Positions 1-9,658 of a stretch of 64,000 nucleotides of DNA are shown in pieces; position 1 is the first letter of the stretch; each line of letters begins with the position of its first letter. The stretch covers positions 37,871,535 to 37,935,534 of the forward strand of contig CM059196.1 of assembly GCA_030323885.1 (NCBI GenBank), in the 5' to 3' direction. The translations under genes and the position numbers were made by a program. Source of the DNA: Branchipolynoe longqiensis. Taxonomy: Eukaryota; Annelida; Polychaeta; Phyllodocida; Polynoidae. The notes under the pieces were generated by a model, which was not told where the DNA came from, searched no databases, and saw only the letters and a list, made by a program, of their open reading frames with translations.

Positions 1-346
1 ACTAAGACGGCTCACTCGCCCTGTACTGTGTAATCAAAATGATCAAACCCACCACTTGGTGCGCTGGCCTCTTGGTTAAACAGTTGCTATATTATATGTA
101 TAAATGAATGTGAAAGATGTGTGATGATGGCAATGATGATGATGATGTTGATGATGATAGCAATTTCATATTGATGTGTATTCATACTTACCTATCTCAT
201 GTATAATATAATTGTATGTGTTTACATGTGAAACAACAACCAGCAACCGGGCTGATCAAACCCACCACAAGGTGGCACTGCGAAATTTACATTACCATGG
301 GAGAGATAGGGAGTGAGCCATCTTAGTATTATAGGGTCTTTGACTA
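1..346. mobile_element. GACGGCTCACTC-family MITE, left TIR cut by window edge
   Basis: The window begins inside the left repeat ACTAAGACGGCTCACTC. The right end GAGTGAGCCATCTTAGTATT plus ATAGGG lies at about 305-336. Internal GATCAAACCCACCAC occurs near both ends in the same orientation. The long relative at 52913-54755 carries the same subterminal sequences in inverted orientation. Confidence 0.75.
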
Positions 347-550
347 CCCCAAGCCCACACTGCCCGGGGCCTCAACACTAAAAGTGGCCATACTATCAGT
401 CTTCACCATTCCCGCAGAGCCGGGGTCACGGGTCAAGGGCACAGAATAGGAAATTGGGAGAGGGTTAAAATTGGTATGGGCGATGGTGGTAGTGGTGTCA
501 AACGAAGAACTATTAGAGGTTGTTAGGAGGATACTCCGAGCGACGGTGTG

Positions 551-717
551 GGGATGGGGAGGAAGGGGAGGAAGGGGAGGAAGGGGAGGAAGGGGAGGAA
601 GGGGAGGAAGGGGAGGGGGGGAAGGGGAGGGGAAAGAGGAGATGAAAAGGGGGAGGGAGAGAAGGAGAGGGGAAAGGGGAGGGAGGGGGGAGATTGCGGG
701 GGGGGGGGGGGGGGGAG
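551..717. repeat. Purine-rich array, 9-bp unit GGAAGGGGA
   Basis: Repeated GGAAGGGGA grades into GGAGAGG-type sequence and a 17-G run. ORFs through it are glycine/arginine repeats and not genes. Confidence 0.9.
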
Positions 718-834
718 TGGAGGAGAGACCCGAGTGTCAGCACTGATGGGTACAGATACATGATGATGACAAGGGGGTGGTGGGTGACGAGTAAGGGTTG
801 GCTGACGGATGTGGGAGTGTATACTTAGCTGATG

Positions 835-1095
835 AGATTTGTGTTTGACCGATGGGGTTTGAGCGAAGGGGTTTGACGGACTGTGGTTGACGGACTGGGG
901 TTGACCAACAAGGGCTGGCCGACTGGGGTTGACCGACTGGGGTTGACCGACTGGGTTTAAGCGAAGGGATATAAGCACTAGAATTTGATCAATGGGGTTT
1001 GACCAATATGGTTTAACCGATGGGTTTTGACTGGTGGTGCTTGACAGTTGGACTTGGACTAGTGGGATATGACTGATCGGGTTCGGATTCGACCG
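835..1095. repeat. Degenerate ~14-bp minisatellite (GACCGACTGGGGTT type)
   Basis: GACCGACTGGGGTT and variants (GACCGATGGGGTTT, GACCAATATGGTTT) recur throughout. Confidence 0.8.
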
Positions 1096-1112
1096 ATGGA
1101 AGTTAGAAGTGG

Positions 1113-1215
1113 ATGTGGATGTAGCTATGGTTAATATTAATGTTAAAGAGTACGGTGACGGCTAAGGTCATGGCTAAGGCCAAAGATATGGTTATGGGGT
1201 TATGGCTAATAAAGT
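1113..1215. repeat. GGTTAY-type minisatellite, block 1
   Basis: GGTTAT/GGCTAA/GGTTAA hexamers with drift. The same composition recurs at 1587-1745 and 1915-2090. Confidence 0.7.
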
Positions 1216-1235
1216 AATATGTATGATAATGTTAA

Positions 1236-1581
1236 AGTTGTATAGTACAATGAAGCACCAACTTTTCAAAACCAAGACACTGACCTAGATTTGATTCTAC
1301 ATATTTATCTCAGATACTCGTACAGTTATTAAGCATTTGTTGCCACATAGAAGGGCATTGAGAGTCAATTTAATAGAACCCGTTACTGCATAAGCTTATG
1401 GCATCAGAGCTTTGGTGTGCTTGCCAACATTTATTTGACATGTTGTCACTTCAAATATCTCCAAAGTTAGCCATTTAAACTAAAAGTTATTTAAACCTAA
1501 ACTAAAGTAGCTTATAATGATCAATTTAATGTATTTATCTCAGAAAATGACAGAAACTCAAAGCCATCGGACTATCCAACT
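1236..1581 (-). mobile_element. TTAA-target MITE, GCATAGTCCGATG family
   Basis: 346 bp between TTAA at 1232-1235 and 1582-1585. Right end CCATCGGACTAT; the left end AGTTGTATAGTACAATGAAG is a drifted form. Inverted relative to the copies at 42621 and 50533. Confidence 0.8.
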
Positions 1582-1586
1582 TTAAT

Positions 1587-2090
1587 GGTACAGTGGTGGT
1601 TATGGTTACAATTATGGTTACGGTTACAGTTAAGGGTATGGTTATGGTCAAAGTTAAGATTTAGGTTAATATTAATGTTAATTTTAAGGATATGGTCACT
1701 AGGGTAATGGTTAATGTTATGGTTACGGCTAAGATTTAGGTTATGTTTGTTGTTTTACGTTCTAGCAACATCTAAGGTCATATGTTAATGTCAACGGCAT
1801 TATCACTACAGTGATGGTTAATGCTACGACTGTTGTGGCTCATCTGTAGTCCTGGTGTAGTTCGCTCCAGGGGTGGGAAGGATGAGTCTAATTCCTAGTT
1901 TATAGGACTATTGTTATGGTCGTGGTTAATGGCATGGGTACAGTTAAGGGTATCGTTATGGCGACGATTACAATTTAGGCTAATGTTCTAATTAAGGGTA
2001 TGCTGAAGGTTATGGCGATGGTAAATGTTACGGTTACGGATAAGTGTACAGTTAAAAGTATGGCTTGGGTGTAGGTGTATGGTTTAGGGA
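1587..2090. repeat. GGTTAY-type minisatellite, blocks 2 and 3
   Basis: GGTTATGGTTACGGTTA-like hexamer arrays at 1587-1745 and 1915-2090, interrupted by a SINE-A tail fragment (about 1745-1783) and unrelated sequence. It resembles degenerate telomere-like hexamers but lacks TTAGGG. Confidence 0.65.
1745..1783 (-). mobile_element. SINE-A tail fragment
   Basis: TTTACGTTCTAGCAACATCT followed by AAGGTCAT matches the reverse complement of the SINE-A 3' end. Confidence 0.6.
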
Positions 2091-3400
2091 TTAGAGTGTG
2101 AGAGTTCACCCGAGAGATTCCACCAATGGGGTTTGGGGGCCTGGTTCTATTGGATTGGACTGTGGGTAAGGGGGTGCACTGCCCGCCCCTGGGCGTGGTT
2201 GCCGTCTTCGATCCTAAACTCTGTAGTGCCAGCAGCTGGTGCACTGAGATAATAAAATCACCGCCATTGCTTGGGCTCCTCACCATCTCCTCGCCAGCTG
2301 CCCCAACATGCCAGTAGGTAAGTATAACCCCGAAGGCGGTCTAACTACACACACCCATCCCCCTACCCCCTACCCACAGCCATTAGTGTTACACACCCAC
2401 TGACCCCTAGATTCAAGTGTTGTACTTCTCTTGATCATTCCTATACCTGCACATTACTTCACACCAGAAACTATCACCCGCATCCACCCCTGCACCAGCA
2501 TCACGTTCAAAAACACCCACCCACCCACATAGACATACACACCCACACTCACACTCACACCACACCCAAGCCACACAGCCAGCTAGTCTGTCTAGTATTA
2601 AAGTAGCAGTCACTCTGTGAAACCTGCCAAACAGGAAACCCTACACCCTGCCACATGGCAACACCTACTCCATCCCTATAACCACCAGGTCTCCTGACCC
2701 TGCTCCCTTACCACGTGACCTCATTTACAGTCTCCAGACACTCACCCACCCACACACCCTTCCTTAACCCCCTTATAGCAAAGCATACCACACCCCGACA
2801 GTTCCAGCTGCCATCACACGGTGACACCTACATTATCTACTGGTGCAGGTGATGGCCGCCACTGATTGGAGAGTCAGGGGGTAGGCTTAAATACAAATTC
2901 TGATATTAACATGCAGCAGAACAATGATTATTGTGGAAAATGAATGGCACCGAAGGGCTGGTGCTCATCCCTACTCTCCTCACACAGACTGGTCCCGCCC
3001 CTCACACACAGGCTGGTCCCCCCCCCCCCCTCACCCCTACTCCCTCACACACAGACTGGTCCCTCCCTCACCCGTACTCCCCTCACACAGACTGGTCCCC
3101 CCCCCCCCACCTCACACACAGACTGGTCCCCTTTCGCTGCACCCATCACAGACCGAGATAAACACAGATGTTACCTTCACACGTGTGGATCTCCGATAGC
3201 CCCACCCACCTACCTCGCCCACCCACACACCAGGCCGGTTTGTAAATCAATAGTGGCAGGCCCACGTCCGCCGATACCCCGGCATTACCCATATCACCGT
3301 CCCATTTCTCACCCTGGAAACAGTCCGCCCTACAGCCGTACACACTACACACATGAGGGGCTGCCTAAACGTGATGGATTGTGATCCCTGCCGAAACTAA
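2091..3400. other. Unassigned, with cytosine-rich low-complexity sequence
   Basis: From 2340 it is mostly CA/CCC-rich. At 2950-3130 four or five copies of CACACAGACTGGTCCC form a short irregular array. An ATG (2308) directly followed by a consensus donor (AG|GTAAGTAT at 2318) is noted in the findings. No gene is supported. Confidence 0.5.
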
Positions 3401-3463
3401 AACACATGTGTGTGTATGTGTGTGTATGTGTGTGTATGTGTGTGTATGTGTGTGTGTGTGTGT
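3401..3463. repeat. (TGTGTGTA)n / (TG)n microsatellite
   Basis: Alternating TGTGTGTA then pure TG. Confidence 0.9.
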
Positions 3464-3539
3464 GGTTTAAAAAAAAATACATATTCATTGATTTAACCAT
3501 ATTTATAGTTTCAATCAATGTCGATACTAGGGTTCACAC

Positions 3540-3720
3540 ACATGTGAAGATATGGAATTCAAGGTGATTTCAAGGTTGTTTTCTATAGGAATTCAAGGCT
3601 ATTTTGGTTTGGATTTCAGGGGAGGGGGGAACAATGGTGAATGCTTATTTCAGACTAATTTAGAGAAGTGGGGACAGTTTAATGGAATTCAAGGATTTTC
3701 AAGACTAATTGCCCAAGATA
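3540..3720. repeat. GAATTCAAGG-repeat region
   Basis: GGAATTCAAGG recurs at about 3554, 3590 and 3684, and related TTCAAGGCTT follows the element at 4116. It is the target DNA of the 3732-4109 insertion. Confidence 0.5.
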
Positions 3721-3731
3721 GGTTAAATTCA

Positions 3732-4109
3732 CCCCCCAATGTGTTGCTACCTTGTCGTGGTGGGGAGGCTTGTGTGCCTCCGTGACCATGAGAGTTATAC
3801 CGGTGGGGGTTAGCCCCCTGGCAGGTTTAACCAAGCCGGGCAGGACTTATGGTAGAGGACAGACTAAGAGAAGCAACTGGTCCTCCAGGTTGGGGGTTGG
3901 GCGTGGGGCCAACAACCCCACGCCGGAAAAAGAACAATGTTACAGAATCACGAACAAGAAACTCAAGGCCCAGGACCGGGAAAACTGGAGAGCCCTTGTT
4001 CGTGGCCTATGCCCAAAGTTGGGCGGTAGGCAACACATTCATCTACGACATGGCTGAGGAGGTGTTTGTGTGGATGGGGGCTGACGCCTCAACGGGCGCA
4101 GAAGAAGGA
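3732..4109 (+). mobile_element. Short LINE-derived element: 5' leader joined to 3' end
   Basis: 378 bp between 11-bp duplications GGTTAAATTCA (3721-3731 and 4110-4120). The first part (TTGCTACCTTGTCGTGGTGG, hairpin GGAGGC-TTGTGT-GCCTCC, then GGGGGTTAGCCCCC) looks like the structured 5' leader of non-LTR retrotransposons. The last part encodes AQDRENWRALVRGLCPKLGG, nearly the same as the C-terminus of the LINE at 42806. The protein-coding middle is missing. Recognition of the leader is from memory; the 3' match and the duplication are seen directly. Confidence 0.8.
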
Positions 4110-4373
4110 GGTTAAATTCAAGGCTTTTTGAGGCCTTGAAATGTGGCAAATGAACTTCAAGACTGTACGGTAGTAGAATATATTAAATATATTAAATGCA
4201 CAATATATAAAATGATTACCTCGATTTCTAATACTAAGTCAATTTAATAAAAACCTGTCATGTCTGAAACCTATGGTATGTTTGCACTTCAAATATCTCC
4301 AAAGCTAGACAGTTAAAATAAAAGATACTTCAAGATACTAAAGAAAGGTAATTTATAACAATCATCCTACTAT

Positions 4374-6227
4374 TAGGTACCGGCAACAAAATTAAAAAAT
4401 ATGCATACGGTTCAATATTTTTATTCCTTCATGTAGACGTTGAAATTACTAGCCCAAGTCCAAAAACAGTTAGGCTATATATATTATTGTTCTTGAGATA
4501 ATATTTTGTCAAAACTAAATGTATTAATTTTGAAGTAAAAGTGGAATTTTTTATCAAATATAATAAAAAGTGGAAGGATGTGAGGGGAGTTCTGCTCACC
4601 AATTTCCGTTCTACATATATAAAGGAATTTAAATTGTCAATTGCTAAATCAATTAGTCAAGCACATTTTTAATAAGACAATGTCACAAATGGCAATTTAT
4701 AACAAAAAAATCATTCTGATTTGGCCAAATAGCCATTTTCAAAGCATAATATTTTCTTGGGAAACTGCAACAAGACTGAATAAATGCTAAATAGTTCACC
4801 TGTTCAGAACAGTGTACCACCCTTTTTTCAGAGCTCTACCTGCAGAGATTCAAAAGATATTTGCATCCTAAAATATCAAAAAGTGTAATTGTTTGCATGT
4901 AAACAGCATCTGTAAGTGAATTATTTTCAACATTTCAATGTTTGAAAGCTCATTGCAGCAAAACAATCTTTTGAATCTTCTTCATATTTGCACAGTATTA
5001 CAATAACCATTCTCTAAGACTAATATATATTATTTATATCAATATTATATTCAGAAATATGGAAAATATTTAATTTTGATTGAACCTATAAAGACAAATT
5101 GTCAGAAAAGCAAATATATCAATTTGATGAATCTTTAAATGTTCATTGTAGCTTAACCAATTGGTTAAACTTCCTATAAATTGACAGCACACATCAACTT
5201 GAGGTAATACACATTATCGTATTAATGTTCTGTCTAGAAAACCAAAAAGTACATTTTGATTGCACATACGAAAGAAAAGTGTACAAAATAGAAAATATAA
5301 ATTTGTTTGTCAAGCTTTGAACACTCACTGTGGCTCATCCAATAGGTGGATCTTCTTCAAATCTTGCACACATAGCATATTGAATTAATGCATATTGGCT
5401 GTAGCAATAATTTTGCTAAAGATACCAAAAGCTGCATTTTAATTGCAAATACAAATTAAGTGTCTGAAACCAAAAATATTGATTTAAGTCAATCTTTAAA
5501 TATTCACTGTGCCTAGAGCAATGGTTGGATCCTCCCCAAATTTGGCCCAATATTAGATTATGTACCATGCAATATATCTCAATAGACATCACTGTCATAT
5601 ACATGTTTCTACATGGGTGGCACCATTGTGAAACTAGTGTGGTCATCAAAGGTCCAAACAAGTTAGTGTCAATATTCTGTCTGCGGCTCCTTGCACTAAC
5701 TAGCACTATAGTAAGATTGGTATTATTGGAAAGGGAATCAAATTGTCTATCTATCCATACCAAATCTTATTAGGTTCTAAATATTTTTTAAGTCAGTAAA
5801 TGGGTTTTAAACTTTCAAAATCATTTAAATTGCAGAATTTGACATGATTGACATTTTTGACCTATGGCAAACTATATATGGATATAAAGCTGAGGTGATT
5901 GCGCTTCTTTTGGTACCAAATATTAGCTTCTACGACGTTGTGCAAGGCAGTTTGGGACCATTAAAGATAGCCTGTTTTCAGAGTTGTTTTCATTGACACC
6001 AGTATTGAAGGAATATTCACTAAATACACTCATCATACAAATGGATTTTACTTAAATACAAACTTACTATATATTCAATCCAACAACACCATCAGATAGA
6101 AAATATGTTGATCTTTTAGGTTATGCAATTTCATCAAAATCAAAACATACAGAAATAGTTACAAGCATGTAAATATTGATGAAAAAAGCACCATTCCTGG
6201 ACTTTTTCCTGCCGCTACCGGTACCTA
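4374..6227 (+). mobile_element. 7-bp-TSD transposon, copy A (non-autonomous)
   Basis: 1854 bp with terminal TAGGTACCGGC and its inverse ending CCGGTACCTA. Perfect 7-bp duplication CTACTAT (4367-4373 and 6228-6234). Aligns along its whole length, inverted, with 9659-11547. AT-rich, with the longest ORF 115 codons and no transposase motif. The superfamily is not settled; P and Dada elements make duplications of about this size. Confidence 0.92.
4930..5550. repeat. Internal ~185-bp degenerate repeats of copy A
   Basis: Four related blocks start near 4935, 5125, 5308 and 5488. Each has a CTTTGAA/CTTTAAA core, TCACTGTGGCT-like sequence, a CCAATNGGT-like stretch and CTTCTTCAAAT-like sequence. Confidence 0.55.
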
Positions 6228-6616
6228 CTACTATATATTTAACCGCTGTGTTAAGGCTCGCCCACTTCATATATTATCCTTTAAAGTGACAGAAACTCAA
6301 AACCAGGACTGCACAACTTTACTACCTGAAAGCATACAACAACGCGGTAGTGTAATTGTGCCAAAGGAAAAAAATACAAAGTGTAACATCCGAGTTAAAG
6401 AGGAGAATAACAATCACTCAGCTTAGATCTATGTTCCAAAGGAGAAAGGGAAAGGGCAGTACTCCAAACTAACGCTCCGGGCACAGAGAATCGCAGTTCA
6501 TGCGCATGCGCAGGTGTCAGTTGACTGTGCCTGCCAAGTGGGGGACGAGTCAAGACACCAGCAGCCGACCGCAGCCAAGACCACAAAGAGGCTCGCCTAC
6601 TCACTGTTACGCCTCA

Positions 6617-6666
6617 CGCACACGCACACGGACACAAACACACTCACACACTCACACACTCACACA

Positions 6667-6715
<49 letters not shown>
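6617..6715. repeat. (CA)n microsatellite
   Basis: CACACT repeats turning into pure CA. Confidence 0.95.
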
Positions 6716-6716
<1 letters not shown>

Positions 6717-6803
6717 GACACAAACATACACTCACTGGTAGACAGACACACACACGGATATACAGACACAAGCTAGATTGGTTGACCTTCAACATAGGAA
6801 AGT

Positions 6804-6992
6804 AAAGCCCCAGTCACACTACAGCTTGCGACCACTTTGCGACCACTTTGCGACCACCTTTGACCAAGGAACCCACAGTCAGCAGTGACATCCTTGCAAC
6901 CAAAACAATGGTCGCCAACATATGGGCGTCACTGGTGACCATGGGTTCATTGGTCTAAAGTGGTCACAAGCTGTAGTGTGACTGTGGCTTAA
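6804..6992. mobile_element. Small MITE with CAGTCACACTACAGCTTG ends
   Basis: About 189 bp. Left AAGCCCCAGTCACACTACAG and right CTGTAGTGTGACTGTGGCTT are inverted repeats continuing into GACCACTTT/AAAGTGGTC. The target duplication is unclear (TA or TTAA-like). Confidence 0.8.
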
Positions 6993-7212
6993 GCACTGTA
7001 TCACTCTAGGCCGTCTCGCCCAGTCCCCATAAGTGGATTGTATAATTAAAATAAAATCACTTATCACAAAAATTCATATTGTAAAATCAACTTATGAGCT
7101 CATGGTAGTAACGTGACTATGAGAGTGTACGCAAATGGCTATGCAAACAGGTTTTTATTATAACTTGACTTAAGGCACATCACGTTATCGGAGTGTTCAT
7201 CTGGTTATTTAC

Positions 7213-7526
7213 CGAGGTTGGTTGGTTCTTGGAGTTTTACATCCTGGCAATATCTAAGGTCATATCAGGACGGGTCAAGACACCAGCAACGCTGCCCACT
7301 GGGAAATCAGGCCATTAGCACCATGACACGATATTCCACTCAGACACATGATCCTGACACAGAGCTAACCAGTCCTTGTCCTATCCTATTAATACGGAGT
7401 GCCAGGCTAGGAAGCGACAAGTATCAGTTTTATGAGTTTTTGGTTTGACTCGACCCGTGGATTCGAATCCCACGATCTACCAGAATGGGAGACAGACGCT
7501 CAACTCATTCAGCCATCCCGTCTGGT
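7213..7526 (-). mobile_element. SINE-A copy
   Basis: Reads tail to head: TTTTACATCCTGGCAATATC at the left, tRNA-like B box GATTCGAATCCCACGATC near 7462 and the A-box region GCCATCCCGTC at the right. Confidence 0.85.
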
Positions 7527-7597
7527 ACAGGCATAATGGAACTAGAATGGCAAATCAGTCGGAATTCCCGACAATCCGAACAAACGAGCGAGCATGT

Positions 7598-7712
7598 GAC
7601 ATTTTACATTCTAGCAACATTTAAGGATATATATCAAAACTGGTACAGAATCATGACATTCCGCCCTCCTGGTGGATCCATAGTACAGTCCCACTGAGAT
7701 AATGTGCCACCA
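7598..7712 (-). mobile_element. SINE-A fragment, degenerate
   Basis: TTTTACATTCTAGCAACATT at the left, then diverged sequence up to a GTCCCACTGAGA block. Confidence 0.55.
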
Positions 7713-7990
7713 CCAGATGCCGTGACCGAAGGTCGGGAGTTCGAATCCAAACAGTCAAACCAATGACTTTCAAAATCGATACTTGTCATTACCTAGCCTA
7801 GTGCTCGGCAATTCAGTAGGACAGGACAAGGATTGGTTAGCATAGTATCAAGATATTGTAACTGTAGGATATTGTATCATGGTGCCAACAGCCCAGTGGG
7901 GCAGCACTATAAAGTCGCCATGAGTGTTCACTGACACAAGTCGATACCCGTCCTGATATGACATTAGATGTTGCTAGGACTTAAAACAAC
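7713..7990 (+). mobile_element. SINE-A copy
   Basis: B box GGGAGTTCGAATCC, AGTCAAACCAATGACTT, GGGGCAGCACTATAAAGTCG and a tail near 7970-7990. Confidence 0.8.
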
Positions 7991-8084
7991 AATGACTTAA
8001 AAATTGATACTCAATGACTTAAAAATTGATACTTGTCGCTTCCTAGCCAGACGCTCGGCATTACTAGGATAGGGCAAGGAGCAG
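7991..8084 (+). mobile_element. Short SINE-A body fragment, partly duplicated
   Basis: CAATGACTTAAAAATTGATA occurs twice in tandem (from 7990 and 8012), followed by CTTGTCGCTTCCTAGCC. Confidence 0.65.
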
Positions 8085-8460
8085 TGGAATGAGGAAGACC
8101 AGTCGTCTGCGACTGAAATTTCCCCTGCTTAAACAATTAATGTACCCAACAAAAACCAACGATGTCACCCACACCAGTATGCAATACCCTACTCAGTCAC
8201 ATCCTAACACAGTAACACTGTCTGCAAAATCCTGTCGCTGGCAAGGCTCAGTGTTACTACTACTTATTAATACTAATGTTTGGCTGCCTAACTAAGAATT
8301 TATACACCGAGTCCTGAACTACTGTCGATTACATCTCATAGACCACACTGAAACCGACAGATTTATCATTTAATCACTTCAAGTCAGTCAGGTTAATTAA
8401 GGCCGTCTTTCACCTATCTGATTGGTTGGCTGATACTAGTTGCATAAGGCAACTTGTGTG

Positions 8461-8462
<2 letters not shown>

Positions 8463-8505
<43 letters not shown>
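8463..8505. repeat. (ATT)n microsatellite
   Basis: About 14 perfect ATT units. Confidence 0.95.
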
Positions 8506-8506
<1 letters not shown>

Positions 8507-8509
8507 TAA

Positions 8510-8980
8510 AAAAAGCTTCAGCAGCACCCATTTAATTAGCAGAAGAAAGTGAAGAAGAAAAAGGATTAAATATCAGTATGGTGCGATACTCTATAAATAA
8601 CTGCAGTAATATCTGGTAGCCTGGTCCCTTGGCCTTTTACACAGAGCTGATCTACTATAATAGCGCAAGCCTGGTTTAATTTAATAATTAAACAAATGTA
8701 ACCACACAAAACCAGCCAAACAGGAGCAAGATGGCCTTTAAACTTAAAGCCAGGCGTATCTTCGCGCATGTCCCGGAACGCGCCGTCACGTGACCCCGGA
8801 ACGTGAGTGCCACGAGACCAGGCGCCACCCGTCAGCTGGCACCGCCAGGGGGCGCCACCCAACAGGTGCCAACTGGGGCTTTACGGCCTCTGCCGTGAAG
8901 AGGGGTGGAGAGGTGGGAATGGGGGTGTAAATACCAGAGAAGGACAGCCGGGGTAACTGCACCATGTGTTTACAGTTGTG
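8510..8980. other. No feature recognised
   Basis: A relatively GC-rich stretch at 8750-8880. No exon-like frame with splice sites was found. Confidence 0.4.
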
Positions 8981-9491
8981 TGTGTGGTGGAGGTGGAGGA
9001 GGTGGTGGAGGTGGAGGTGGAGGTGGAGGTGGAGGTGGAGGTGGAGGTGGAGGAGGAGGAGGAGGAGGAGGAGGAGGAGGAGGAGGAGGAGGAGGAGGAG
9101 GAGGAGGAGGAGGAGGAGGAGGAGGAGGAGGAGGGAGGAGGAGGGGGAGGGAGGGGATGGTGAGGGGAGGGGGGAGGGGGAGGAGGAGGAGGAGGAGGAG
9201 GAGGGGAGGAGGGGAGGAGGAGGAGGAGGAGGAGGAGGAGGAGGAGGGGGTGGGGAGGGGGGAGGGGAGGAGGGAGGAGGAGAGGGGAGGAGGGAGGGGA
9301 GGGGGAGGAGGGCGGGAGGAGGAGGGGAGGAGGAGGAGGAGGAGGAGGGAGGGAGGGGAGGGAGGAGGAGGAGGAGGAGGAGGAGGAGGAGGGAGGAGGA
9401 GGAGGAGGAGGAGGAGGAGGAGGAGGAGGAGGAGGAGGAGGAGGAGGAGGAGGAGGAGGAGGAGGAGGAGGAGGAGGAGGAGGAGGAGGAG
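8981..9491. repeat. 500-bp purine tract, (GGT/GGA)n
   Basis: GGTGGA repeats turn into almost unbroken GGA/GGGA. All long ORFs across it (Gly, Arg, Glu, Pro or Ser homopolymers) are artefacts. Confidence 0.97.
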
Positions 9492-9658
9492 GTATGGTTG
9501 TTGGAGTATTACGTCCTGGCAACATCTAAGGTTATATCAGAATGGGTACACACTTGTGACAGTGCACACTCATGGCAACTTTATAGTGCTGCCCCACTGG
9601 AAAATCAGATCTCCAGCACCATGACCTGATATCCCACTCAGTCACATTATCCTGACAC

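Larger units (their letters stand above)
4212..6318 (-). mobile_element. TTAA-type MITE split by a 7-bp-TSD transposon
   Basis: 4212-4373 and 6235-6318 align with the interior and right end (GACAGAAACTCAAA) of the MITE at 1236-1581. The 1.85-kb element at 4374-6227 interrupts it. Confidence 0.65.

Noticed and set aside
2126..2317. 63-codon ORF as a gene
   Set aside because: No recognisable domain and no supporting splice structure; only the donor at its end is noted.
5416..5763. 115-codon ORF in transposon copy A as transposase
   Set aside because: No catalytic motif; the frame is not kept open in copy B.
8881..9629. Long ORFs of poly-Gly, poly-Arg, poly-Glu, poly-Pro or poly-Ser (up to 239 codons)
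   Set aside because: Translations of a GGA/GGT array in all frames; no non-repetitive domain.
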